Source: an uncultured Allomuricauda sp. (GTDB lineage Bacteria; Bacteroidota; Bacteroidia; Flavobacteriales; Flavobacteriaceae). Taken from it: DNA of 64,000 nucleotides. Where the stretch lies: positions 992,001-1,056,000 of the forward strand of contig NZ_CANMUU010000002.1 of NCBI RefSeq assembly GCF_947501165.1, written 5' to 3'. The position numbers and the translations under genes are program-made. Numbering within the stretch: the stretch's first letter is position 1; every line of letters starts with the position of its first letter. The notes under the pieces were generated by a model that made no database searches, was not told where the DNA came from, and saw nothing but the letters and a program-made list of their open reading frames with translations. This document shows positions 46,523 through 54,633 of the stretch, piece after piece.

Positions 46523-48208
46523 ATGAGAAAACTACTTACTGTTATGCTAATACTATCTACTATTTTTAGCTGTAAGAAAGTTAAAAAAACACCTGAAAAA
46601 CAAGAAGTGATAGTTGAAGATATAACCCCTAAAAAACAAGTGCCATTTGTTTGGGAAGGAGCCAACATCTATTTCCTTTTAACTGACCGCTTCAACAATG
46701 GTAATCCTGAAAATGATATAAATTTTGAAAGAACCGAAGAAACAGCGGTCTTGAGAGGTTTTGAAGGTGGAGACATGCAAGGAATCATCCAGAAAATTGA
46801 AGAAGGATATTTTACCGATTTAGGCATAAATGCAATTTGGTTCACACCAGTGGTTGAACAAATCCATGGAGCTACCGACGAAGGTACTGGAAACACCTAT
46901 GCCTACCATGGCTATTGGGCCAAGGATTGGACTGCAATAGACCCCAATTTTGGCACTCGAAAAGATTTGGAAAAATTGGTCAAAACCGCTCATTCCAAAG
47001 GAATACGTGTTCTTTTGGATGTTGTTTTGAACCATACCGGCCCCGTTACTGAAAAAGACCCCGTTTGGCCTTCTGATTGGGTAAGAACTGACCCAACTTG
47101 CGAATTCACCACCTACGATAATACTACCGCCTGTACCTTGGTCAATAACCTTCCAGATATTTTGACTGAATCCAATGAGCCTGTGGAGCTACCCGATGCC
47201 CTTTTGGCTAAATGGAAGGAAGAAGGTAGGCTCAGCCAAGAATTGGACGAGTTACAGCTATTTTTTGAACGTACCGGGTATCCCAGAGCTCCGCGGTTTT
47301 ATATCATCAAGTGGTTAACAGATTATATTAACGATTTTGGGGTGGATGGCTTTCGTGTGGATACCGTAAAACATGTAAATGAAAATGCATGGTCAGACCT
47401 CTATGCGGAGGCGACCTACGCTTTTGAAACTTGGAAAAAGAAACATCCCGATCAAATATTGGATGACAATTCTTTCTACATGGTTGGAGAGGTTTACAAC
47501 TATGGTATAACAGGGGGTAGAGAATTTGATTTTGGAGATAAAAAGGTTGACTTCTTTGATTATGGCTTTAAAAGTTTAATCAATTTTGATTTAAAAGTCG
47601 ATGCTAATGACGATTACGAAAAAGTTTTTAAGAAGTATAGCAAGTTATTGCACACCAAACTTAAAGGCAAAAGCGTATTGAATTACCTTACCTCCCATGA
47701 TGATGGTAGCCCGTTTGACAAAGAGCGAAAGAAACCCATTCGCTCCGCAAACATGCTTCTGCTCACTCCTGGAGCTTCACAGGTATATTATGGCGATGAA
47801 ACTTCCAGAAGTTTAATTATTGAAGGAACTGAAGGAGACGCTACACTACGTTCTTTTATGAACTGGGAAGATTTGGACAGCTTGCCTCAAATTCAAAATA
47901 TCCACAAGCATTGGCAAAAGCTCGGACAATTTAGAAGAGACCATCCGGCGGTTGGAGCTGGCAAACACAAAAGACTCTCAAAATCGCCTTATGTGTTTTC
48001 CCGAACCTATACCAATGGGGATTACAAAGACAAGGTCGCAATAGGATTAAATCTTCCTAAAGGAAAAAAATCATTGACTGTAAAAGGTTTCTTTGGAGAT
48101 GGCACTACCCTCTATGATATCTACTCCGGAACAGAAGTAATGGTGGTGAAAGGAAAAGTGACCCTTGAAAACGATTACGAAATTGCGCTTTTGGAACTTC
48201 GGGAGTAA
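46523..48208 (+). CDS. GH13 alpha-amylase family lipoprotein
   Basis: A 561-residue lipoprotein glycosidase; MRKLLTVMLILSTIFSCKK supplies the lipobox Cys17. The (beta/alpha)8 domain has IYFLLTDRFNNGNPEND, region I DVVLNHTG, region II GFRVDTVKH with nucleophile Asp280, region III VGEVYNYG with acid/base Glu323, and region IV LTSHDDG with Asp393. All catalytic residues are present. A C-terminal beta domain follows from about 480. It probably degrades alpha-glucans at the cell surface or in the periplasm. No SusC/SusD pair or other glucan gene adjoins. Confidence 0.93.
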   Translation: MRKLLTVMLILSTIFSCKKVKKTPEKQEVIVEDITPKKQVPFVWEGANIYFLLTDRFNNGNPENDINFERTEETAVLRGFEGGDMQGIIQKIEEGYFTDLGINAIWFTPVVEQIHGATDEGTGNTYAYHGYWAKDWTAIDPNFGTRKDLEKLVKTAHSKGIRVLLDVVLNHTGPVTEKDPVWPSDWVRTDPTCEFTTYDNTTACTLVNNLPDILTESNEPVELPDALLAKWKEEGRLSQELDELQLFFERTGYPRAPRFYIIKWLTDYINDFGVDGFRVDTVKHVNENAWSDLYAEATYAFETWKKKHPDQILDDNSFYMVGEVYNYGITGGREFDFGDKKVDFFDYGFKSLINFDLKVDANDDYEKVFKKYSKLLHTKLKGKSVLNYLTSHDDGSPFDKERKKPIRSANMLLLTPGASQVYYGDETSRSLIIEGTEGDATLRSFMNWEDLDSLPQIQNIHKHWQKLGQFRRDHPAVGAGKHKRLSKSPYVFSRTYTNGDYKDKVAIGLNLPKGKKSLTVKGFFGDGTTLYDIYSGTEVMVVKGKVTLENDYEIALLELRE

Positions 48209-48240
48209 GTAAGCTTTTTACAGAATTGATATCTTTCTGC

Positions 48241-48768
48241 TTACTCCTCCATAATGGATTTTAAACTGGCCAACCCTTCTTCAAAGTCGCCACCAACCGC
48301 TTTGTCCATATTCATAAACAGCATGAAGATACTTGCTGGGAATTTGTTTTTGCCTGAAAAGCCCCAGGTTACCTTAGTGCTATTTGCAGTAATTTCTTCT
48401 GTAGTAAGATAGGCATCCGAAACAGACTTCCATGGTTTTAAAAAACGAAGTTCCGATTCTATTCGTTCGCCGTCTACAATTTTAGTGATTTCCTGCTCTC
48501 CTTCTCCTACATCTTTATTTCCGTTCCAGTAGCTTACCGCGCCGACTTCACCATCCGTTCCCGTAAACTTCTTATTCATGTTAGGGTCTTTTTTATTCCA
48601 CGGAGACCACGCATCCTGCTTTTTTAAGAATCTTAGGTTTTCAAAAACCTCAGCCTTGGGTTTTCCAATTTCAATAGAACGGGAAACGTTATAACTCTTT
48701 GGTGCAATCAGGGCAAGAACAACTATCAATAATACAATGCCGCCTAAAATGTAAAGTACAGTAATCAT
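48241..48768 (-). CDS. SRPBCC family protein, membrane-anchored
   Basis: A 175-residue protein with an N-terminal membrane helix (ITVLYILGGIVLLIVVLALIA) followed by a START/SRPBCC domain (YNVSRSIEIGKPKAEVFENLRFLKKQDAWSPW, VTWGFSGKNKFPASIFMLFM). The domain has a hydrophobic cavity and binds lipids or small ligands in relatives; the ligand is unknown. It is convergent with the amylase gene and precedes nothing on its strand for 30 bases; the TrmH gene upstream may share its transcript. Confidence 0.85.
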   Translation of the reverse strand: MITVLYILGGIVLLIVVLALIAPKSYNVSRSIEIGKPKAEVFENLRFLKKQDAWSPWNKKDPNMNKKFTGTDGEVGAVSYWNGNKDVGEGEQEITKIVDGERIESELRFLKPWKSVSDAYLTTEEITANSTKVTWGFSGKNKFPASIFMLFMNMDKAVGGDFEEGLASLKSIMEE

Positions 48769-48807
48769 TTGTTTTTGAATTGGTTATGCTTAAAAATACA
48801 AAAAACA

Positions 48808-49461
48808 TTAATCTATAAGGTATCTGCTGATAATCCCTTCCACGTCCTTAATTGATTTTTTGGTCCAATCCATTCGTTTTTCTAAGATTTCAATTGGGGA
48901 TAATTGCCAAATTAACTCAGAGTTTCTTAGCTGTTTGGATAGTTCTTGAATGATGATAGCCGCAGAAACGGAAATATTCAAACTTTCAGAAAAACCAACC
49001 ATCGGAATTTTAAGGAAGCCATCTGCACGTTGCATAACCTCTTCACTTAATCCTTCCTTTTCAGTTCCAAAGAAAAGTGCAGTTTTTGATTCTAACTTAA
49101 AATCCTTTAAATAATTGGAATCATTATGAGGAGTAGTAGCTATTATTTTATAACCTCCTTCTTTTAGGGTATTAATACATTCTGTAGTTGTCCCATAGCG
49201 ATGAACATCCACCCATTGTTCCGCTCCCACGGCAATATTCTTGTCTAAGCGTTTTCCAAAACGGTCTTCAACCACATGTACATCTTGAATTCCAAAGGCA
49301 TCACAACTGCGAATCACCGCACTGGTATTGTGCAATTGGTACACATCTTCTATGGCAACCGTTAAAAAACGGGTGCGTTGGGCAAGCACATCCAAAAAAC
49401 GTTGCTTTCTCCCTTCGGTTAAAAAACCCTCCAAATAGGTCAACAAATCCTCTTCGAACAT
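48808..49461 (-). CDS. TrmH-family (SpoU) tRNA/rRNA methyltransferase
   Basis: A 217-residue SPOUT 2'-O-methyltransferase, most like TrmH (tRNA Gm18). Motif 1 is NTSAVIRSCDAFGIQDVHVV with the catalytic Arg, motif 2 is ALFFGTEKEGLSEEV and motif 3 is IPMVGFSESLNISVSAAI. The N-terminal FLTEGRKQRFLDVLAQRTRF and the C-terminal extension are also TrmH-like. The upstream in-frame part (20 residues) is not conserved; MFEEDLLTYLE at 49461 is the likely start. Divergent from the sirtuin gene with 45 bases between. Confidence 0.9.
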   Translation of the reverse strand: MFEEDLLTYLEGFLTEGRKQRFLDVLAQRTRFLTVAIEDVYQLHNTSAVIRSCDAFGIQDVHVVEDRFGKRLDKNIAVGAEQWVDVHRYGTTTECINTLKEGGYKIIATTPHNDSNYLKDFKLESKTALFFGTEKEGLSEEVMQRADGFLKIPMVGFSESLNISVSAAIIIQELSKQLRNSELIWQLSPIEILEKRMDWTKKSIKDVEGIISRYLID

Positions 49462-49506
49462 AAGGAACAAGTTAGCAAAAATTGAATTTGTTATTTTTAA
49501 GGTGAT

Positions 49507-50208
49507 ATGGCAGAAAAACAAAAAATAGTAGTGCTAACTGGGGCTGGAATGAGCGCTGAAAGTGGATTAAAAACATTTAGAGACTCCAATGGTCTTTGGG
49601 AAGGCCATGATGTGATGGAGGTTGCCTCACCACAGGGTTTTGCAAGAAATCCAGAGTTGGTACTTGAGTTTTATAACCAACGTCGTCGTCAACTACTTCG
49701 AGTAAATCCCAATGAAGGGCATAAAGCTCTTGTAGAACTGGAGGATACGTATGATGTAAGCATCGTTACTCAAAATGTAGACAATCTTCATGAACAGGCA
49801 GGCAGCAAACATGTGATACACCTACATGGTGAACTGTTCAAAGTGCGAAGTACCGCAAATGAAAACCATGTCTTGGAATGGAAAAAGGATTTGGTTCTGG
49901 GCGATTTAGACGAAGATGGTCATCAACTCCGACCCCATATTGTATGGTTTGGCGAGATGGTTCCCTTATTGGAAACGGCGGCTTATATTACGCAACAGTC
50001 CGATATTCTAATCATTATTGGGACCTCAATGCAGGTATATCCAGCAGCTAGTCTAATTCATTACGTAAATCCTGGAACTCCCATTTACTTTGTAGATCCA
50101 AAACCCAGTGTCAATCCATTGGATTTTAACAACCTGACCATTCTTTCCAAAACGGCTGTTGAGGGTGTTCCTAGTTTGGTATCTGAGCTACTTGGTAACG
50201 TGTCCTAG
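49507..50208 (+). CDS. Sirtuin NAD-dependent deacylase without zinc cysteines
   Basis: A 233-residue Sir2 protein. NAD-binding and catalytic motifs are in place: LTGAGMSAESGLKTFRD, TQNVDNLHEQAG, catalytic His in IHLHGELF, GTSMQVYPAASL. FYNQRRRQLL provides the Tyr-x-x-Arg that marks class III (SIRT5/CobB-like) enzymes able to remove succinyl or malonyl groups. The protein contains no cysteine at all, so the usual four-cysteine zinc site is missing; the region holds LEWKKDLVLGDLDEDGHQLR instead. Its last 38 bases overlap the convergent haem-binding gene. Confidence 0.92.
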   Translation: MAEKQKIVVLTGAGMSAESGLKTFRDSNGLWEGHDVMEVASPQGFARNPELVLEFYNQRRRQLLRVNPNEGHKALVELEDTYDVSIVTQNVDNLHEQAGSKHVIHLHGELFKVRSTANENHVLEWKKDLVLGDLDEDGHQLRPHIVWFGEMVPLLETAAYITQQSDILIIIGTSMQVYPAASLIHYVNPGTPIYFVDPKPSVNPLDFNNLTILSKTAVEGVPSLVSELLGNVS

Positions 50209-50644
50209 CTTCGGTTGCCCAATCCATTAGCATCTTTCTTTGGTCTTCTGTCAATCTAGCATCTTTGTGGGTCCAAGTGTACTCTTTTAAGGGCATTTCA
50301 CCATTTTCCACATATTCTATAAATTCATCGAGCTTATGGTCTTTCTTTTTTGCGGTAAGATTTGGCCATTCTGAAAAATCAAGGTGTTCTTTACCTTCTT
50401 CAATATGACCGTCCATCCAATAGGAAATTGGCGCCACATTGCTGTACCATGGATAATTTGTGTTGGCACTATGGCAGTCATAACAAGTGCTTTCCAAGAT
50501 TTTCTGAACTTCTGGACTTGGCTGGGTCTCTTTCTCAAAAGCTGCCACATAGTCTCCTTCGGAAAGGTTTTTCTCAGGACGATAAAACTGCATTCCAATT
50601 AAAATTACCAATAGTGCGATTGCTATTTTTTTTGCTATTTTCAT
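50171..50644 (-). CDS. Haem-binding domain protein with one CxxCH motif
   Basis: A 157-residue protein anchored by an N-terminal helix (KIAIALLVILIGMQFYRP) with a single c-type haem site CYDCH in STCYDCHSANTNYPWYSNV, then ISYWMDGHIEEGKEHLDFSEW and MPLKEYTWTHKDARLTEDQR. This arrangement defines the Haem_bd family of Bacteroidota, thought to be periplasmic cytochrome-like proteins. The upstream in-frame 29 residues lack conservation; the ATG at 50644 gives the membrane anchor. The 3' end overlaps the sirtuin gene by 38 bases. Confidence 0.87.
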   Translation of the reverse strand: MKIAKKIAIALLVILIGMQFYRPEKNLSEGDYVAAFEKETQPSPEVQKILESTCYDCHSANTNYPWYSNVAPISYWMDGHIEEGKEHLDFSEWPNLTAKKKDHKLDEFIEYVENGEMPLKEYTWTHKDARLTEDQRKMLMDWATEARTRYQVAQIPN

Positions 50645-50676
50645 CTGATAGGCTGTTTTCGTAAAAATAATATTTT

Positions 50677-51249
50677 GTGACTGAACAACAATTGTACTCC
50701 AAATTAAATTCAGGTCGGCTTTCCAAAGCAAGAATAAACGCGCTGGTAGGTCAACTCGAACAGCATCCTGAACTTACGTTAACCTTATTGAACCAGGTTT
50801 TTGAAGAAGATAAAATTGATGAATTCAATGCCAGTTGGGTCTTGGACCATCTTCTAAGAAAAAGATTGGTTTACCTGCTCCCCTATTTTGAAGAATTCAC
50901 TTTAGGATTGGCCGAAATGAAATCGGAATCCTGTATACGGCCTATGGCCCATATTTGCCAGATGGTAACTGAAGCTTATTTTGAAAAAAAAGATAAAATC
51001 TTTATTGAAAATATCAGCTCCAATCAATTGGAGCGAATCATGACCGCTTGCTTTGACTGGCTCATAGGGCAACATAAAATAGCGGCAAAGGTGTTTTCCA
51101 TGACCAGTTTATACTATTTAGGAATGCAGTTCCATTGGATACATCCCGAACTTAAACTTGTTTTGGAAGAAACCATAGCAAAAGGCACTTCCGGTTATAA
51201 GAATAGAGCTGCAAAAACATTGGATAAGCTGGTGGCCATGGGATACTAA
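50677..51249 (+). CDS. Conserved hypothetical protein upstream of purB
   Basis: A 190-residue soluble helical protein with GTG start (MTEQQLYSKLNSGRLSKARI). Helix-loop-helix units recur (LVGQLEQHPELTLTLLNQVF, NASWVLDHLLRKRLVYLLPY, NRAAKTLDKLVAMGY), suggesting a HEAT-like or armadillo-like scaffold. I know of no function; similar proteins stand before purB in other flavobacteria. The purB promoter lies in the 45-base gap after it. Divergent from the haem-binding gene, with 32 bases between starts. Confidence 0.75.
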   Translation: MTEQQLYSKLNSGRLSKARINALVGQLEQHPELTLTLLNQVFEEDKIDEFNASWVLDHLLRKRLVYLLPYFEEFTLGLAEMKSESCIRPMAHICQMVTEAYFEKKDKIFIENISSNQLERIMTACFDWLIGQHKIAAKVFSMTSLYYLGMQFHWIHPELKLVLEETIAKGTSGYKNRAAKTLDKLVAMGY

Positions 51250-51265
51250 ACTGTTTAAGTTTGAG

Positions 51266-51273
51266 TATATTTG
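51266..51273 (+). promoter_or_regulatory. -7 promoter element of purB
   Basis: TATATTTG, an exact TAnnTTTG, 21 bases before the purB ATG at 51295, with TTTG-rich sequence just upstream. Confidence 0.6.
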
Positions 51274-51294
51274 CCGCTTTAAAACCAGAGCCAA

Positions 51295-52638
51295 ATGTCC
51301 TTGTCTTCACTAAATGCCATCTCACCCGTAGATGGTAGATATCAAAATAAAACCGAAGCCCTTCAAAATTACTTTTCGGAGAAGGCTTTGATAAAATACC
51401 GCGTTCTTGTAGAAATTGAATATTTCATAGCACTCTGTGAAATTCCCTTGCCCCAATTGGCCCATTTTGATTCCACAAAGTTCGAAGCTTTGAGGGGAAT
51501 TTATCTGAATTTCAGTGCTGAAGATGCATCAGCCATCAAAGAGATTGAAAAAACTACCAATCACGATGTCAAAGCTGTTGAGTACTTTATCAAACAAAAG
51601 TTTGATGCTCTTGGATTAGAGAAATACAAGGAATTCATTCACTTCGGCCTTACCTCTCAGGACATCAATAACACAGCCATTCCTCTTTCCATCAAAGAGG
51701 CTATGAATGAGATATATGTTCCTCTATATTTTCAGGTTTTTGAAAAGCTTAAGGCACTGGCTTCGGAATGGGCCAACATCCCTATGCTTGCGCGAACCCA
51801 TGGGCAGCCGGCCTCCCCTACCCGTTTGGGAAAGGAAATCGATGTTTTTGTAGAACGGCTCAAAGAACAACTCAATTTGTTGAACGACGTTCCCAGCGCG
51901 GCAAAATTTGGTGGTGCTACAGGGAACTATAATGCCCATAAAGTGGCCTATCCAGAAATAGACTGGAAAGCTTTTGGTAAACAATTCGTTCAAGAAAAAT
52001 TGGGATTGCATCATTCATTTCCAACTACACAAATAGAACATTATGATCATATGGCGGCTTTATTTGATGGGTTAAAACGAATTAATACCATTTTGATTGA
52101 TTTAAACCGGGATATATGGACGTATATTTCCATGGATTATTTCAAACAGAAGATCAAAAAAGGGGAAATCGGTTCTTCCGCCATGCCGCACAAAGTGAAT
52201 CCTATTGATTTTGAAAACTCCGAAGGAAATTTAGGCTTGGCTAATGCGATTTTTGAGCATTTATCTGCAAAACTCCCTATTTCCCGACTACAGCGTGACC
52301 TAACAGATAGTACCGTTTTGCGGAACGTAGGGGTTCCTTTTGCACACACTATGGTAGGGTTCCAGTCCTCTTTAAAAGGGTTGAACAAATTGGTTTTAAA
52401 TGCTGATAAATTTGAGCAGGACTTGGAAGACAATTGGGCAGTGGTAGCCGAGGCTATTCAAACCATATTAAGAAGGGAAGGCTATCCCAATCCTTACGAA
52501 GCGCTAAAGGGCTTGACCCGGACCAACGAAAAAATCACCCAAAAGACCATGGCTGATTTTATTGAAACACTTGAAGTTTCATCTGAAATAAAAGAAGAGT
52601 TGAAAAAAATAACCCCGGCGAATTATACCGGTGTGTGA
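51295..52638 (+). CDS. purB: Adenylosuccinate lyase PurB
   Basis: Cleaves fumarate from SAICAR and from adenylosuccinate, two steps of purine synthesis. The 447 residues begin LSSLNAISPVDGRYQNKTEA; they contain THGQPASPTRLGKEIDVF with the catalytic His, the flexible signature loop GEIGSSAMPHKVNPIDFENSE with the catalytic Ser, and LQRDLTDSTVLRN. Complete, E. coli-like length. Own promoter; the 107 bases after the stop show no clear terminator. Confidence 0.97.
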   Translation: MSLSSLNAISPVDGRYQNKTEALQNYFSEKALIKYRVLVEIEYFIALCEIPLPQLAHFDSTKFEALRGIYLNFSAEDASAIKEIEKTTNHDVKAVEYFIKQKFDALGLEKYKEFIHFGLTSQDINNTAIPLSIKEAMNEIYVPLYFQVFEKLKALASEWANIPMLARTHGQPASPTRLGKEIDVFVERLKEQLNLLNDVPSAAKFGGATGNYNAHKVAYPEIDWKAFGKQFVQEKLGLHHSFPTTQIEHYDHMAALFDGLKRINTILIDLNRDIWTYISMDYFKQKIKKGEIGSSAMPHKVNPIDFENSEGNLGLANAIFEHLSAKLPISRLQRDLTDSTVLRNVGVPFAHTMVGFQSSLKGLNKLVLNADKFEQDLEDNWAVVAEAIQTILRREGYPNPYEALKGLTRTNEKITQKTMADFIETLEVSSEIKEELKKITPANYTGV

Positions 52639-52745
52639 TCTTAGATAAGGTAGTTATCGGTTTCGTGCATAAGTAGTGGGGATTTCTACTCACAAACCTC
52701 TTAGTTTTATACTAACCCTTGTTTTACCCTTTGCTTCATTGCTTC

Positions 52746-53384
52746 TCATGTATTATACGCCGCTATTATAGCATCTAATTTGTTCATTTTGTCAATACGT
52801 TGAACTTCATTAAAATTGCCATAAAGACCCATTGGGTCAAATAGAATTGTCTTCATTCCTGCTGCTAATCCAGATTCAATTCCTTTCATACTATCCTCTA
52901 TCACTAAACATTCATCAGGATAAAAACCCATCTTTTCTGCTGCGTGTAGAAATATCTCGGGGTCGGGTTTCCAAGAGTTTATCTCATAAGAGCTAAATAC
53001 ATTGTCCCCGAAATATTTTTTTAAATCCGTTATTTCAAGAGCTTTGTTAATTTTCTGTATTGGTCCACTCGAGGCAACACATTTAGAAAGCGTATTTTGA
53101 TTTAGAAATTCAGGGACTCCTTCACATGGATTTAATTCTTTTTCAAAAAGTTGATCAACTAATTCACGGTACTCTGAAACAAAATCTTGTTTTAAAACAA
53201 CATTATACTCTTTTTCAATAGACCGGAAAATATCTGCCAACTTTCCTCCTCGATATTTCTCCATCATTGTTGTAGCAGAGGACTCTATCCCATAGTTCCT
53301 TAATCCAATTTCAAGTCCGAGATTACAAAGAAATTCACTGTCGACTAAAGTTCCATCACAATCAAATATTAAACACTTAACCAT
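52746..53384 (-). CDS. HAD-superfamily phosphatase (YieH-like)
   Basis: A 212-residue HAD hydrolase with a helical cap. Motif I is IFDCDGTLVDSE with the nucleophile and acid Asp, motif II is CVASSGP, the Lys is in SWKPDPEIFL and motif IV is CLVIEDSMKGIESGLAAGM. Best resemblance is to YieH (6-phosphogluconate phosphatase) and beta-phosphoglucomutase-like enzymes; the exact substrate is open. It stands alone between purB and the alpha/beta hydrolase gene with a promoter of its own. The 144-base spacer upstream holds only that promoter. Confidence 0.88.
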   Translation of the reverse strand: MVKCLIFDCDGTLVDSEFLCNLGLEIGLRNYGIESSATTMMEKYRGGKLADIFRSIEKEYNVVLKQDFVSEYRELVDQLFEKELNPCEGVPEFLNQNTLSKCVASSGPIQKINKALEITDLKKYFGDNVFSSYEINSWKPDPEIFLHAAEKMGFYPDECLVIEDSMKGIESGLAAGMKTILFDPMGLYGNFNEVQRIDKMNKLDAIIAAYNT

Positions 53385-53401
53385 TTTGTTCTACCAATGC
53401 A

Positions 53402-53409
53402 CAAAATTA
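53402..53409 (-). promoter_or_regulatory. -7 promoter element of the YieH-like gene
   Basis: On the minus strand TAATTTTG, an exact TAnnTTTG, 17 bases before the ATG at 53384. Confidence 0.5.
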
Positions 53410-53528
53410 AGAAACACTAGGTGTCAAGGAAGCATATCGCCAGACAAGTGAAGTTATGCGTTTTTAATTGAAATAGATCGCCCTAAATCGATAAATACCT
53501 CATTCTAATTAATGAATTAAAAGAGTTT

Positions 53529-54563
53529 TTACAGGTTCTCCTCAAAAAACGCAAGTGCCAATTCCAATGTTTTTCCGTGTATTTTCTTTCGATCAACTTT
53601 TGGATGGTCTATGGTAATAGCCGGTGCCACTTGTTTGCCGAATTCCGTAGGTTCATTTAAGAACACGTAGTGCCCTACATTTTCATCGTATAAATGGAGT
53701 TTGCTGTTTGCAATTAAATTATGATAGTTAAGTGCATTATTCCTAATAGATGTGTTCCTATCCCCTTTCCCTGCTACAATATAAAGTGGCGCTGTGATTT
53801 TCTCTGTCTGCGTTGGGGAATGAAATCCAAATCCAATAGCTGGTGCCATTACAAAGAATGCCTTTATCCGAGCATCCTTGACCTTGTCTTTATACGTCTT
53901 ATAAGAAGAGATAATAAGACTATCCTTTTCGAAATCTATGATTTCATCAGTTTCAGGAAATTCGGGAGGCATTTGCCTATCCTCTGATTTTTGATGTTCC
54001 CCTAGCGTTCTATCTACATAACCTCCTGCCAACGCGATGTTGGTATATCCGCCTAAAGAAAAGCCAACTCCACCTATTTTTGTCCCATCAATTTTGGTCC
54101 CAATTTCTTTATCCTCAAGTATGCAAGTAAGCACATATTGGGCATCTATGGCTCTTTCCCACCATTTTACAAATTCTCTGGGTATTTTATTAAAGGTAGA
54201 ATTCCCATAATGGTCCAAAGAAACTACGATATAGCCTTCTTTTACCATTTTTTCAATGAACCATGTCAATGAAAATCGATTACCTCCGGTTCCATGAGAA
54301 ACCAACAATAGCGGAAACTTTCCATCTGCAACTTTTGCACCCCATGTAGTACTTATGGTTTTAAAAAGTTCCTTTGAGTTGTCCTTTGGTTCTTTCTTTG
54401 TAAAATTATCAAAAGTAGGATACCATATTTCTGTAACTAAGGGGCGATTCCTTGATTCATCAACAAAAGTGATGGAGGTTTGCCCAATATTAAATCGTTT
54501 TTCTTCTTGTGCGGAAGAAGAAAAAAGGACGATTGACCCTAAAATTAGTAGCGTTTTTCTCAT
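53529..54563 (-). CDS. Exported alpha/beta hydrolase (PAF-acetylhydrolase/dienelactone-hydrolase-like)
   Basis: A 344-residue exported hydrolase; MRKTLLILGSIVLFSSSAQ is the signal peptide. The oxyanion segment LLLVSHGTGGNRFSLTWF, the nucleophile elbow GVGFSLGGYTN with Ser, and the final His in NVGHYVFLNE are visible. The overall pattern (TSITFVDESRNRPLVTEIWYP, GYIVVSLDHYGNSTF) is that of the predicted dienelactone hydrolase/PAF-AH-like group, esterases of unknown substrate. Its start codon lies inside a long inverted repeat. Low homology to neighbours; single gene. Confidence 0.86.
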   Translation of the reverse strand: MRKTLLILGSIVLFSSSAQEEKRFNIGQTSITFVDESRNRPLVTEIWYPTFDNFTKKEPKDNSKELFKTISTTWGAKVADGKFPLLLVSHGTGGNRFSLTWFIEKMVKEGYIVVSLDHYGNSTFNKIPREFVKWWERAIDAQYVLTCILEDKEIGTKIDGTKIGGVGFSLGGYTNIALAGGYVDRTLGEHQKSEDRQMPPEFPETDEIIDFEKDSLIISSYKTYKDKVKDARIKAFFVMAPAIGFGFHSPTQTEKITAPLYIVAGKGDRNTSIRNNALNYHNLIANSKLHLYDENVGHYVFLNEPTEFGKQVAPAITIDHPKVDRKKIHGKTLELALAFFEENL

Positions 54564-54606
54564 TTGTCTATTGGTTTTCTAGATTGATTCAATCTAGAGA
54601 CAAATG
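54561..54606 (-). promoter_or_regulatory. Nested inverted repeat enclosing the hydrolase start codon
   Basis: Outer arms CATTTGTCT (54561-54569) and AGACAAATG (54598-54606) enclose an almost perfect inner palindrome CTAGATTGA-T-TCAATCTAG (54579-54597). In the minus-strand mRNA the ATG of the hydrolase is part of the outer stem. It may be an operator for a dimeric regulator, a translational hairpin, or both; no T-run follows, so a terminator for the MscS gene is less likely. Confidence 0.6.
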
Positions 54607-54633
54607 AAAGAAACGATCGTTACAGTCTTAGAT

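Noticed and set aside
49462..49521. Longer N-terminus for the TrmH-family gene, and similar extensions for the haem-binding, DUF4252, rlmH, rplS and thioesterase genes
   Set aside because: The extra residues lie over promoters, hairpins or spacer and precede well-recognised conserved N-termini or signal peptides.
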